A DNA stretch of 14,850 nucleotides from Planctomycetota bacterium (GTDB taxonomy: Bacteria > Planctomycetota > PUPC01). Within the stretch, counting starts at the first letter, position 1. Every line of letters begins with the position of its first letter. Below are positions 1 to 10,025 of the stretch, piece by piece. Below the pieces are notes generated by a model that worked only from the letters and a program-made list of their open reading frames with translations, had not been told where the DNA came from and ran no database searches. The stretch is from the NCBI GenBank assembly GCA_003559755.1, contig PWKM01000047.1, forward strand, positions 1-14,850, written 5' to 3'. Position numbers and translations under genes: made by a program.

Positions 1-321
1 CAGGGGGCCAAGACCGTCATGCACATCCGCCACGCCGATGGCCGCCTCGCTGTGAAGAAGAAATATCCGCCCGAAGCCGGCGCTCGATTCCAGCGCGAAC
101 TCACCGCGCTGCGTGATCTCATGGACCGGCACGATGTGATCCCGACTTACCTCAATCCAATAGATGGGATATGGGGTCGCGCCAAGTATGTGGACTTGGC
201 GAACTTCGTCCCGGACGCCCCGGACCATTTTCTGACCGAGCTGGCGTGGTTGCTTCGCGATCAGCGGCTCACACCCTCTTTGCTCCGTTCGCTTTTTGCC
301 CATGCTGGCCTTGCCCTATGA
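1..321 (+). pseudogene. IS630-like transposase C-terminal fragment (5' end outside the window)
   Basis: The frame is open from the left edge (QGAKTVMHIRH...) to a TGA at 319-321, about 106 residues. The middle reads IPTYLNPIDGIWGRAK and then LANF. This resembles the end of the IS630-family DDE catalytic domain, usually PPYAPELNPVE.xW.xLK...LAN, where the acidic residue after LNP is the third catalytic carboxylate. Here Asp replaces the usual Glu, and about three residues (the APE/APD segment) are missing between Y and LNP. The preceding 40 residues do not clearly match the family. The last ~35 residues look like a normal helical C-terminus. The segment is visibly less GC-rich than the downstream genes. 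I read it as a decayed insertion-sequence remnant. Inverted repeats and the N-terminal half are not visible, so an intact divergent copy remains possible. An ATG at 318 overlaps the stop. Confidence 0.5.
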
Positions 322-350
322 GTTATTCATTGGCAGTACAAAGGTCAATA

Positions 351-3300
351 ATGCGTCGTCTCTGCCCGCTCAGCGTCGTCCTGGCCGTTCTCACAGTGGC
401 CGGGCCGGCCCGCGCCGATGACGCCGTCCCGGAGTGGGATGACGCCGTCGCCGTGCTGACCCGTTGGGACAGCACGTCCGCCGAGCGCGCAGATGCACTC
501 TCGGCGTTGGAGAACGCCCAAGAACACGCGATCGACCAGATTCGGGACCTCCTCGAGTCCGGCGTGTGGCGGGCGCGGCGGGACGCCCTGGCCCTCGCCT
601 CCCGGACCCGGCCGGCCGAGTATCCGGACCTCGTGGCGGCCGGCATGCAGGACCGAAACTGGGCGGTCCGGCTCGAGGCCGTCAAGCTCGCGGCCGACAT
701 CCCGGCGGACCAGTATTCCGCAGCCGAGGCCGCCGTGACCGTCACGCTCGACGATCCGATATCGAAGGTACGCCTGGCCGCATACCAGACCGTCGTCGCC
801 CACGACGAGCGGTCGCCGCTCCTCGAACGGGCGCTCGCCGACCCGGACCCGGACATCGCGTATTGGGCGGCCGACAAGCGGCTGCAGCACGCCCGGGAGG
901 ACGACTTCGACCCCGATGAACGGGCGCGGCTGATCGACCTGGCCATCGACCTGATGCGGCAGCCCCGCTGGCAGGAGCTCGACAGGATCAACGTCGCCGC
1001 GCTCCTCCGGCTGGGCGACGCGGCCGAGGACGCCCTGTACGAGGCGGTGACCGCCGAGGCGCCGGAGACCCAGGAGGAAGCCATCGCCGCCCTCAGCTCG
1101 GAGGCCGGCCGGGCCGGGCTCGGCCTGATGCTCCGGTTCGTGCACAGCCCGCACGGAGAGTCCAGGGCGTCCGCCATCAGGCACATATGCCGGCACGCGG
1201 AGGCGGAACAGGGTCCGACGCTGCTGGCCCTCTTGGCCGAGGTGACGGACATCGGCCTGCGGCAGCAGATCGTCTCCGCACTCGGCCGGCTGGAGTACAA
1301 GCCGGCCGCCGACCGGCTGATCGGGCTGATCGACGATCCGCACGAGCAGGTGCGGCGGGCCGCCCTCGATGCACTGGCCGGGATCGGCGACGAGGCGGTC
1401 GCCCGACGGCTCATCGCCATGTACCGGGCCGAGCCGCAGGCCTGGCGGCGGAGCCCGCTGGTCGGCCCCGTCGCCCGCATCCTCCAGCACGACGCGACCG
1501 ATTTCCTGCTCGAGGCGGTCCGCGACACCGACCCGTCGATCCGCCGGATCACCCTCCAGGCCGCCCGCTCTCATCTCGATGCCGACGGCCGGCTGGCCGT
1601 GCTCAAACGCGCCATCCGCGACGAGACGGAAGACTCCGTGCGCGAGACCGCCATCGTGTATCTGAGCGGGGAGGAGGCGAAAGAAGTGGAGCCGGAACTC
1701 GTCGAGATTCTGCGGACCGGCGGACCCGGTTCACGCCGGGCGGCTGCGGCCGCCCTGGGCCAGGCCGGGACCGACTCGGCCGCCGGGGCGCTCTCCGCAG
1801 CATTCAACCGCGAGGAGGAACCGTCGGTCAGTAGAGCGATCATCACCGGGCTCGGGGCGACGGGGAAGCCGGAGACGGTGCCCGTCATCGAAGCCGCTCT
1901 CCAGTCGCCGGACGCCGAGACCCGCCTCGCGGCGTTCTCCGCCCTCGAAAAGCTCGGCGAGCCGATCGAAGACGAGTTGATCCTGCGGCTGGTCCGGACC
2001 GAAAACGACCCCCAACTCCTCCGCAAATGCCTGAGCCAGGTCCTCGAACGCCGCCTCGCCGGGCCGGACATGCTCCCGCGCCTGAGCGAGCTGATGCAGT
2101 TCGACGACCCCTCCCTGCGGCACGCGGTCGTCCGCTGTATCGCGAGCGTCCCCACCGCAGACGCCGCCCGCCAGCTCTGTCGCGCCGTGCAGGACGACGC
2201 CTACTCGGCAGTCCGCGTCACCGCCCTGACCGAGGTCACCCGGCGGATCACCGAACGGCGGGTGACGCTGGACGAGCTTGGCGGGGCGCTGGCCGGGGTG
2301 CTGGAATCGGACGATTCCGACATGCGCCGACGGCTGGTCGTCACCCTGGCCGAAATGAACACCCCGGCCGCCCTCCCCCTGCTCATGCGGGCACTGAGAA
2401 CCGACCGCGAGGGCTCGGTCCGGCTCGCCGCCTTCGAGGGAGTCAGGCCGTTCGCCGACCGGACGATGGTGCCGGAGCTGCTCGAGGCGATTGAGGACGA
2501 GGCCCACGCCCCCACGGCGGTCGCCCTGATTGAGCTGCTCGGCCGGCTTCGCGACCCCCGGGCACTGCCGCCCCTCAAACTGAAACTGGAATCCGCCGAT
2601 ACCGCCGTCCAGTCCGCCGCCATCCGGGCGCTCGGCCGGTTCGCCGACCCGTCCCTGGCCCCGGTGTATATCAGGCAACTGGAGGAGAACCCCAACGCCG
2701 AGGTCCGCCTGAGCTGCCTGCGAAACCTGGAGGCCGCCGCTGACCGCCGCGCACTCGATGTGATGCTCCGGCTGCTCGATGACGACAACCGCCGAATCCA
2801 GGAGGCCGCCGTCGCAGCACTCGTCCGGTTCCGGGACGCGAGCGTGGCCCGCGCCCTGGCCGAACACCTGCTGTCGGGCGGGGCCGGCCCCCGCGCCGAT
2901 CCGATCATCGCCCTGCTGGGCGAGGTCCGGCTCCGGTCGGTCGCATCCGAACTCTTCGAAGCCGCCGACGAGCCCGTTGACCACCGGAGGCGGAAACACA
3001 TCTACTCGGCGCTGGGCGCCATGCGATATCGTCCGGCCGCGTCCGCACTTCTCGAAGCCGTCTCCGAGACTCCCTACGAACAGTTCGGGCCGGCCGCCGC
3101 CCGGGCGCTGGGCCGGATGCCCGAGCCCGAGAGGGCCGCCCGGCTGCTCGACGTGGCCCGACGGACGTTCGGCACGGTGGCACAGGCCGCCGCCGTCGCC
3201 GCTGCCGCCGAACCGAGCGAGGACGTGGTGGCGTTCCTCGTAGAGCGAGTCGCCGACGGCCGGCCCGACGACGTGAGCCACTACGCGCCGCTCCTCGCCG

Positions 3301-4370
3301 CGACGGGCGGTGAGGCCGGACAGGCGGCTCTGCGGGAAGCGTTCGACAGAACCCGCGCCCCCGACACGCTCGCCGCCCTCTGCTCCCTCCTCGATCCGGG
3401 GGATGCGGCAAGCGCCGAGCTGCTCCGCCGGGCCGTGGCGGGCGGTCTTCCGCCGGGGGTGCTCAAGGCCGCGATGCGAAACCTCGGCTCGACGCCGGAC
3501 GACGTCGCCGCCCTCCGCCGGGTCCTGACCAACGACTCGCGCCGCCCCGACGTCCGGGCCGCGGCCCTGCTCGAATGGGTCCGCCGGCTGCCCGACGGGC
3601 CGGCCGAGGAGGCGGCGGCCGCGGTCCGCGAGCACCTCGCCTCGGGGCCGCGCCCGATGACGCTCGCCGCCGCGCGGGCCGCGGAACGGCTCGCCGGTCA
3701 CCACGGTGAACTGCTCGACGACCTTTTGCCCCACACCCGCGGCTCAGGCGATGACGAACTGGGCAGGGCCGCCGTCCGCTCCATCGGCGCGTTCGGCGGT
3801 CACGAAAAGGCAGAGGGGGGCCTGATCGACCTCCTGGAGGCGACCGATTGCGGCGAACTGCAGACCGAGGCCATCCGGTCGCTCGGGTGGCTCCGGGCCG
3901 AGAGAGCGGTCGACAAACTGGTGGCGCTTGGTGCCGCCGGACCGCCGAACGTGCGGGCAGCGGCCGTGGAGGCGCTGGGCAGTGTGGGCACCGAACGGGC
4001 GATCAACGGGGTGACAGCCGCCTTCGAGCAGACCGAGAACGACGAACTCCGGGCGGCTGCGGCGAGAGCGCTGGGGCGTACCGGCGACCGGGGGTTTGTT
4101 CCCCTGCTGAGTTCCGCCCTGGCCGAGGCGCCGGGCCTCGACGTCCGGGCGGCGAGCGCCCGGGCGCTGGGCGAACTCGGCGGGCCGGATGCCGTCCGGG
4201 CGCTGCGTGCGGCACTCCGCCAGGACTCCGGCCTCGTCCGGGAGGCGGCAGTCCGCTCCCTGGCCGCCCTGGCCGATCGCGATCAGCGGCCGGCGATCGT
4301 GGACCTGCTCGACGACCCGGACTGGGCGGTCCGATCGGCGGCAATCGAGGCAGCGGCGGGACTCGAATGA
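351..4370 (+). CDS. Giant exported HEAT-repeat (PBS-lyase type) alpha-solenoid protein, function unknown
   Basis: The protein is 1339 aa. It begins with a signal peptide (MRRLCPLSVVLAVLTVAGPA, likely cleaved after ARA near residue 22), so it should act outside the cytoplasm. The rest is an unbroken series of ~30-35 residue helical repeats with the HEAT/PBS-lyase pattern, for example VRRAALDALAGIGDE, AVQSAAIRALGRFADP, VRAAAVEALGSVGTE and VRAASARALGELGG. They run to the last residues (DWAVRSAAIEAAAGLE). No catalytic domain, transmembrane helix or anchoring motif is visible, so a binding or scaffold role is inferred. I chose the ATG at 351 because it places the signal sequence at the N-terminus and has AAAGGT about five bases upstream. 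An ATG at 318 would add 11 residues and overlap the transposase stop. The next gene starts 13 bp downstream and is also exported, so the pair is probably co-expressed. Confidence 0.88.
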   Translation: MRRLCPLSVVLAVLTVAGPARADDAVPEWDDAVAVLTRWDSTSAERADALSALENAQEHAIDQIRDLLESGVWRARRDALALASRTRPAEYPDLVAAGMQDRNWAVRLEAVKLAADIPADQYSAAEAAVTVTLDDPISKVRLAAYQTVVAHDERSPLLERALADPDPDIAYWAADKRLQHAREDDFDPDERARLIDLAIDLMRQPRWQELDRINVAALLRLGDAAEDALYEAVTAEAPETQEEAIAALSSEAGRAGLGLMLRFVHSPHGESRASAIRHICRHAEAEQGPTLLALLAEVTDIGLRQQIVSALGRLEYKPAADRLIGLIDDPHEQVRRAALDALAGIGDEAVARRLIAMYRAEPQAWRRSPLVGPVARILQHDATDFLLEAVRDTDPSIRRITLQAARSHLDADGRLAVLKRAIRDETEDSVRETAIVYLSGEEAKEVEPELVEILRTGGPGSRRAAAAALGQAGTDSAAGALSAAFNREEEPSVSRAIITGLGATGKPETVPVIEAALQSPDAETRLAAFSALEKLGEPIEDELILRLVRTENDPQLLRKCLSQVLERRLAGPDMLPRLSELMQFDDPSLRHAVVRCIASVPTADAARQLCRAVQDDAYSAVRVTALTEVTRRITERRVTLDELGGALAGVLESDDSDMRRRLVVTLAEMNTPAALPLLMRALRTDREGSVRLAAFEGVRPFADRTMVPELLEAIEDEAHAPTAVALIELLGRLRDPRALPPLKLKLESADTAVQSAAIRALGRFADPSLAPVYIRQLEENPNAEVRLSCLRNLEAAADRRALDVMLRLLDDDNRRIQEAAVAALVRFRDASVARALAEHLLSGGAGPRADPIIALLGEVRLRSVASELFEAADEPVDHRRRKHIYSALGAMRYRPAASALLEAVSETPYEQFGPAAARALGRMPEPERAARLLDVARRTFGTVAQAAAVAAAAEPSEDVVAFLVERVADGRPDDVSHYAPLLAATGGEAGQAALREAFDRTRAPDTLAALCSLLDPGDAASAELLRRAVAGGLPPGVLKAAMRNLGSTPDDVAALRRVLTNDSRRPDVRAAALLEWVRRLPDGPAEEAAAAVREHLASGPRPMTLAAARAAERLAGHHGELLDDLLPHTRGSGDDELGRAAVRSIGAFGGHEKAEGGLIDLLEATDCGELQTEAIRSLGWLRAERAVDKLVALGAAGPPNVRAAAVEALGSVGTERAINGVTAAFEQTENDELRAAAARALGRTGDRGFVPLLSSALAEAPGLDVRAASARALGELGGPDAVRALRAALRQDSGLVREAAVRSLAALADRDQRPAIVDLLDDPDWAVRSAAIEAAAGLE

Positions 4371-4383
4371 GGAGACCGATGCC

Positions 4384-7242
4384 ATGACGAGACAGGCGAT
4401 TCTGGGCATATGGATCATCGCGATGTCGGGGTTCGCCCTCCCCGCGACCGGTGCCTCGCTCGAAGACGAGCCCAGCTCGGTAAACTTCATGCAGACCGAC
4501 CGCGATGCCGACCGGGAGCTCGAGGAGGTGGAGGCCCTGATCGCCCAGGAGAAATGGCGCGAGGTCATCGACCTCTGCCAGAAACTCCTCAGCGAACCGG
4601 CGCGGGGGGTGGTCAAGGTGCGCGACGGCCTGTACGCCGGGCCAAGGGCCGTCTGCGAAAGTATCCTGGAGGAAGCCCCGGACCGGGTCCGACAGCTCTA
4701 CCGCACCCTGTTCGACCGGGAGGCGGAGAAGCTGTATCGCAGGGCGGCGGATGATCGGGACAGGCAGGCGGCCGAGACGCTCGTTCGCCGGTTCCTGCAT
4801 ACGAGCCACGGCAGCCCGGGGCTCCGTCTGCTCGCCTCGATGCGGCTGCAGCAGGGCGACGCCGAGGCGGCCGTGGACCTGTGGCTGCGATGGATGGAGC
4901 GGGTGGACCCGGACGAGACGCCCGAAGAGGTCCGGCGAGCCGTCGCCGCACAATGCGCCGTCGCCGCAGCACGAGTCGGAAACGCCGAGGCGGTTGACCG
5001 GGCGATCGATTTCTTCGGGCCGCGCGGGGCGGCGGTGCGGATCGGCGACCGGGAGTTTGCCCGGGCATCGGAGCTCCGGACGTACACGGACGGGCTGACG
5101 CCGCTGACGCTCGAACGCCCGCCCGCCTCACCCGCCGACATCGACCTGGTCCGGTGGAGCGAGACCCTGCCCGACCGCTACACCGAGCACATGCCCGGTT
5201 TCTACGCCCGGCGGATGGCCGGCGAGCACACCCGCATCGGCCAACTGGCAGACGGCACCCTGTACCTGAATACCCCCGACGGCCCCGCCGCCTACGACGC
5301 GCTCACCGGCCGCCGCGTCTGGGCACGGACGGATGCCCCGAACTATTCGTCGGACTGGTACCGCAGTATCAACAGCAGCCATTTCTTTGCTACCGTCGAC
5401 GAGCCCGCCCCGACGGGCGGCGGTCGGCGAGTGTACGTGAGCGGGGGCGAGCGGCTCGGCGCACACGACGCGGCGACCGGGCGCACCCTCTGGGAGCAGA
5501 ACCGGACGGCGTTCGCCCGGTTGGACAGGTTTGGCGACGAGGACCTGCGGGTCGCCTTCACCAGCCCGGTGCTGCCCCACGGCGACCTGGCGCTGGTGAT
5601 GGTCCAGACCTCGCGCGCCCAGACCCTCCTGGCGGCGTTCGACCGGGACCGGGGCGGGCTCCGCTGGCATACGGTGGTCGGGGGCAGCGCCCCGAGCTCG
5701 ATGTATCAGACCGCGCTGCCCGCCGGGCTGATCCGCGTCGGATCGTCCGTCATCTTCTACAACGGGATGGGCGTGCTCGGCCGATGCGATGCCCAGACGG
5801 GCGACATCCGCTGGCTGGCCCCGTACCGTCGTGAGCGAACGATGACCGAAGAGTGGCCCCGGAATCCGCACCAGCCGCGATACGCCCCCCTCGCCCGGGT
5901 CGGCGGTGCGGTGGTGGCCGCCCCGTCGGACAGCGCCCAACTGATGGCCGTCCGAATCTCGGACGGCAAGGCGCTCTGGAGGCAGGAATGGTCCGAGCCG
6001 AGCCGGTTTATCGGGGCCGCGCCGCCGGCCGAGCCCGGCGCGCCCCATCGGCTGTTCGTGGCCGACAGCGAAGTCCGCTGCCTGCGGGCCGACTCCGGCG
6101 ACGTGATGTGGACCTGGCCGCTGCCCGAGCACGAGTCCCTGGGCCAGGGAGCGGTGACCGAGGCCGACCTCGTCATCGGGACGCATAAGGCGGTGTATGT
6201 CATCGACAAGGCGGCCGGCGAACTGCGCGAAGCACTGCCCGTCCGGTGGTTCAACGAAGAGACGGTCAATGTGGTGGCCGACGAGGACCACATCGCCGCC
6301 TTCTCCCGGAACCGGGTCGCCGTGATCGGCAACACCGAGCAGACGATGCGCGCGGTTGATGAACGGCTCGCCGCCCAGCCCGACGAGCCGTGGACCCTGG
6401 CCGCCCGGGCACGCATCCTCCGGATCACCGACCAGCAAGAGCGGGCTTTGCAGGCGTTCGAGCGGGCGACCGCCGCCGCTCGCCGTGGGCTCGATACCGC
6501 CGAGCTCGGACAACGGATTCAGCGGGAACGGCTCGCACTGCAGGACGCACTGATCCGGACAGAGTGGAGCAGCGGCAACCGGGTCGAGGCGTTCGAGCGG
6601 CTCGCACGCCTTCTGCACGACGCACACGCCGTCCCCTACGCCTGCAAGCTGCGGCCGCGGGGCGCCCGGCCCGACCGGGACGCGGCACCGCACCGGCTGG
6701 CCACCGCCACGGCCGACCGCCTGTCGGGCGAGCTGGCGGGGGTCGGCGATACGGACCTGACGTTCATCCGGGCCGGCGAGCGGTGGCGGTTCGATCTGCC
6801 CGGGGTCCGTCACGTGGCGTTGTCAGACGAGGCCGAGGTCGGCCGAAAAAGCCGCCCGGCCGAACGGGCCGTCACACTGGTCAACGGCGACCGCATCTCG
6901 TACCGCTCTCTGTCGATGGACGAGGGGACGGTGCGGGTGGACACCGGGCACGGCGTACTGACCTACGAGCTTGACCAGGTTGCGTTTATCGGCCTGGGCG
7001 GCGAGGCGGGACCGGCACAGGAGAAGACCGTATATTTCACGCTTGCAGACGGCGACGAGATCAGCGGAGTCGTCGAGTCGTTCGACGGCGAGACGTTCGT
7101 CGTCGAGGTCCCTTTTTCCGGCACACATCGCATCCCGGCGGACGACGTGAGCTCCATCGCCAACCGCCGACACGCGCCCCCGGCCGGCCCGGTCGGGCGC
7201 CCGAGCGTCCCCGCGAGGCGACCGGAATCCACATTATGGTAA
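4384..7242 (+). CDS. Exported PQQ-type beta-propeller protein with helical flanks and tandem C-terminal beta modules
   Basis: The protein is 952 aa. Residues 1-24 form a signal peptide (MTRQAILGIWIIAMSGFALP, then ATGAS). Residues ~40-210 are helical and TPR-like (EKWREVIDLCQKLLSEP; LQQGDAEAAVDLWLRWME). Residues ~285-650 hold PQQ/BamB-like propeller blades with the repeated 'A.D..TG...W' motif: YDALTGRRVW, HDAATGRTLWEQ, CDAQTGDIRWLAP, VRISDGKALWRQ, RADSGDVMWTW and IDKAAGELREA. A second helical stretch spans ~655-750. Three similar short beta modules end the protein (~778-813, 828-869, 882-926), two with a GD-(E/R)-IS motif. PQQ-dehydrogenase catalytic residues are not evident, so this is more likely a binding or scaffold propeller than an enzyme. 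The ATG at 4384 is preceded by GGAG at 4371-4374. The exported HEAT protein lies directly upstream and LPS genes follow. BamB-like assembly is one reading, but the protein is far larger than BamB. Confidence 0.85.
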   Translation: MTRQAILGIWIIAMSGFALPATGASLEDEPSSVNFMQTDRDADRELEEVEALIAQEKWREVIDLCQKLLSEPARGVVKVRDGLYAGPRAVCESILEEAPDRVRQLYRTLFDREAEKLYRRAADDRDRQAAETLVRRFLHTSHGSPGLRLLASMRLQQGDAEAAVDLWLRWMERVDPDETPEEVRRAVAAQCAVAAARVGNAEAVDRAIDFFGPRGAAVRIGDREFARASELRTYTDGLTPLTLERPPASPADIDLVRWSETLPDRYTEHMPGFYARRMAGEHTRIGQLADGTLYLNTPDGPAAYDALTGRRVWARTDAPNYSSDWYRSINSSHFFATVDEPAPTGGGRRVYVSGGERLGAHDAATGRTLWEQNRTAFARLDRFGDEDLRVAFTSPVLPHGDLALVMVQTSRAQTLLAAFDRDRGGLRWHTVVGGSAPSSMYQTALPAGLIRVGSSVIFYNGMGVLGRCDAQTGDIRWLAPYRRERTMTEEWPRNPHQPRYAPLARVGGAVVAAPSDSAQLMAVRISDGKALWRQEWSEPSRFIGAAPPAEPGAPHRLFVADSEVRCLRADSGDVMWTWPLPEHESLGQGAVTEADLVIGTHKAVYVIDKAAGELREALPVRWFNEETVNVVADEDHIAAFSRNRVAVIGNTEQTMRAVDERLAAQPDEPWTLAARARILRITDQQERALQAFERATAAARRGLDTAELGQRIQRERLALQDALIRTEWSSGNRVEAFERLARLLHDAHAVPYACKLRPRGARPDRDAAPHRLATATADRLSGELAGVGDTDLTFIRAGERWRFDLPGVRHVALSDEAEVGRKSRPAERAVTLVNGDRISYRSLSMDEGTVRVDTGHGVLTYELDQVAFIGLGGEAGPAQEKTVYFTLADGDEISGVVESFDGETFVVEVPFSGTHRIPADDVSSIANRRHAPPAGPVGRPSVPARRPESTLW

Positions 7243-7281
7243 TAACAAGGAGGGCGGGCTGACCCCCGTATTGACATCCCA

Positions 7282-7809
7282 TTGAGCGAACCATTCGACC
7301 ACAACGTACTCCGCACCATTCGGCTCGTCATCGTGGACGTGGACGGCGTGATGACCGACGGCTCGATCACCGTGAACCCCGACGGGAGCGAGCAGAAGAC
7401 GTTCAACGTGAAGGACGGCTCCGGCATCAAGTATCTCCAGCGAAGCGACGTGAAGGTCGCGATCCTCTCCGGCCGCAAGTCGGAACCGGTTGACCGGCGG
7501 GCCGAGGACCTGGGCATCGAGCACTGTCGGACCGGATTCAAGATCAAGCTGCCCGCCTACGAGGACATCCTCGAGCAGGTCGGCGTACCCGACGAGGCCG
7601 TCTGCTACATCGGCGACGACCTGCCCGACATCCCGCCGATGCGTCGGGCGGGCGTGCCCATCGCCGTCGCCGACGCCGTCGATGAAGTGAAGAGCCGGGC
7701 GGCCTACGTGACCGCGGCCCCGGGCGGGCGGGGGGCCGTGCGCGAGGTCGCCGAGATGATCCTCCGGGCCCAGGGCAAGTGGGAGACCGTGATGGAGAGG
7801 TATCTGTGA
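7282..7809 (+). CDS. kdsC: 3-deoxy-D-manno-octulosonate 8-phosphate phosphatase (KdsC-type HAD-IIIA)
   Basis: This cytoplasmic phosphatase hydrolyses KDO 8-phosphate to KDO for the LPS inner core. The 175 aa length fits the small, cap-less KdsC family, which works as a tetramer. HAD motif I is DVDGVMTDG, with nucleophile D19 and acid/base D21. Motif II is ILSGRKS (S63), and motif IV is YIGDDLPDIPPM (D112/D113). The C-terminal GGRGAVREV (148-156) is the KdsC signature that reaches the neighbouring active site. The start must be non-standard: an in-frame TAA lies at 7243-7245, and the only plausible codons after it are TTG at 7282 and, less likely, ATT at 7270. The AAGGAGG at 7247-7253 sits ~28 bases before the TTG, too far for ordinary spacing. 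The stop overlaps the next start by one base. A related nucleotide-sugar phosphatase is possible, but the LPS-transport neighbour supports KdsC. Confidence 0.87.
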   Translation: MSEPFDHNVLRTIRLVIVDVDGVMTDGSITVNPDGSEQKTFNVKDGSGIKYLQRSDVKVAILSGRKSEPVDRRAEDLGIEHCRTGFKIKLPAYEDILEQVGVPDEAVCYIGDDLPDIPPMRRAGVPIAVADAVDEVKSRAAYVTAAPGGRGAVREVAEMILRAQGKWETVMERYL

Positions 7810-8929
7810 TGGTGCGAAAACTGCTCCTGCCGGCCGTGATACTGTGTGCAGCGTCCGCCGCGTTCGGGGCGACCGAGGTCGTGTTCCACGATATCGCCTG
7901 GCCCCGGCACAACGCCCACACCGGCCACCTGGAATCGATATTGCACGCCGAAAAGGCGATGCCGAAGCCGGACGAACAATACTTCTGCATCCGTCCTCGG
8001 CTGAGCACCTATAAGCTGGTCGAGGAAGACGGGCGCCGACAGGTCCGCCGCAACCTCTTTCTCAGGGCGGAAGAGGGCCTGTACAACTGGGGAGCGGAAG
8101 AGTCGCAGGCCCAACTGACCGGGAACGTCGAGGCGCTGGTGTACTACGAGGAGCCGATCGCCATCCGAACCCCGTCCGCCACCCTCCAGATGACCCGCGA
8201 GGAGGTCTCCGGGGCCGATGGGAAGAGCGTGCTCAGGGACCACATCATCCAGAGCCCGGACCACGTCGAGGCCCGCAGCCGCACCCGCACTCTGACCGGT
8301 CGGGAGATGCTGCTGCACGAGCAGGTTCGCGAGGACCTGCTGCCCGGCGGGAGGGTGCGGGAAGAGATAACGACCTCCATGATGACGATCCACCAGAACC
8401 CCAGGATGACACTCCGCGAGGAGGGCGGGATGGTCGCTCTGCCGGCGATGCCCGGGATGTCGGGGGCCGCTCCTGACGGGGCGGATGCGGTCGTCGTGAT
8501 CGAGACCGACGGCCCGCTCGTCGTCGATCGGCTGGCCAACGTCGCCCGGTTCAGGGCCCGGGCGCCCGATGAACGGGTCGTCATCACCCGGGGGACCGGA
8601 GAGGCCGCCACCACCCTCGCCAGCAGGGTCCTGACCATCGAGTTCGAAGATACGGGGACGGACACGGACGACGCGGTCGCCATCAAGCGGCTGGTCGCCG
8701 AGCAACTGGTCCGATACACGGGGAGGGACGAGGACGGGCGCCTGCAGCAGTTCGCCGGAGAGCGGTTCGAATGGGACCCGACAAAATCGATGGGCACACT
8801 GTCCGGGAGCCCGGCCACGATGGACACCGCCGACCTCTCGGCCCGGGCCCCGTTGATCGAGTTCAACCAGGAAGAAAATACGATCCGATGCAGCCAGGGC
8901 GCCCAACTCACCATCGAACTCCGCTCGCA

Positions 8930-8933
<4 letters not shown>
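7809..8933 (+). CDS. LptC/LptA-like periplasmic LPS-transport protein (OstA-like domains)
   Basis: The protein is 374 aa with an N-terminal signal or anchor sequence (MVRKLLLPAVILCAASAAFG, possible cleavage after residue 20). Two regions have the beta-jellyroll pattern of the OstA/LptA-LptC family. The first is ~85-130 (LYNWGAEESQAQLTGNVEAL, then LQMTREE). The second is ~290-370 (VAEQLVRYTGRDEDG, ERFEWDPTKSMGTLSGSPA, LIEFNQEENTIRC, AQLTIE). A Met/Pro/Gly-rich stretch (~205-225) may link them. LptC (~190 aa) links the inner-membrane LptFG/B transporter to the LptA bridge. At twice that length, this protein may combine an LptC-like half and an LptA-like half. The kdsC-lptC order matches the known proteobacterial arrangement, but no lptA or lptB follows here. 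The start overlaps the kdsC stop (TGATG) and its stop overlaps the queA start, indicating translational coupling. The family call comes from motif pattern and context rather than strong identity. Confidence 0.6.
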
Positions 8934-9979
<1,046 letters not shown>

Positions 9980-9993
9980 CGCCCGCCGGGGCG
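9980..9993 (+). terminator. Weak hairpin after queA
   Basis: CGCCC (9980-9984) pairs with GGGCG (9989-9993) around a GCCG loop, immediately after the queA stop, and is followed by GCTTTGTGT. The stem is only five base pairs and the T tract is three bases long, so it is at most an attenuating signal between queA and the epimerase gene. Confidence 0.2.
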
Positions 9994-10025
9994 GCTTTGT
10001 GTAAACGAAATAGACGGGGGACCCG

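Noticed and set aside
290..350. Possible promoter upstream of the HEAT gene (TTGCCC ... TATGAG)
   Set aside because: The spacing is 15 bases and both hexamers are poor; not separable from chance, though this AT-richer stretch is where a promoter would be expected.
1731..3734. Minus-strand open frame (667 codons) antisense to the HEAT gene
   Set aside because: Low-complexity Gly/Arg/Pro composition and no start context; the opposing frame has a clear HEAT periodicity.
351..4370. Possible CRISPR or DNA-level tandem repeats in the repetitive HEAT gene
   Set aside because: Repetition is at protein level only; short shared strings such as CTGGGCGGTCCG recur but there are no regularly spaced identical DNA repeats.
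5128..6813. Minus-strand open frame (561 codons) antisense to the propeller gene
   Set aside because: Shadow of GC-rich codon structure; no recognisable domain, and the plus strand carries clear propeller repeats.
7271..7276. TTGACA hexamer before kdsC, a possible -35 box
   Set aside because: No -10-like hexamer at 16-18 bases downstream, and the kdsC coding region would already have begun.
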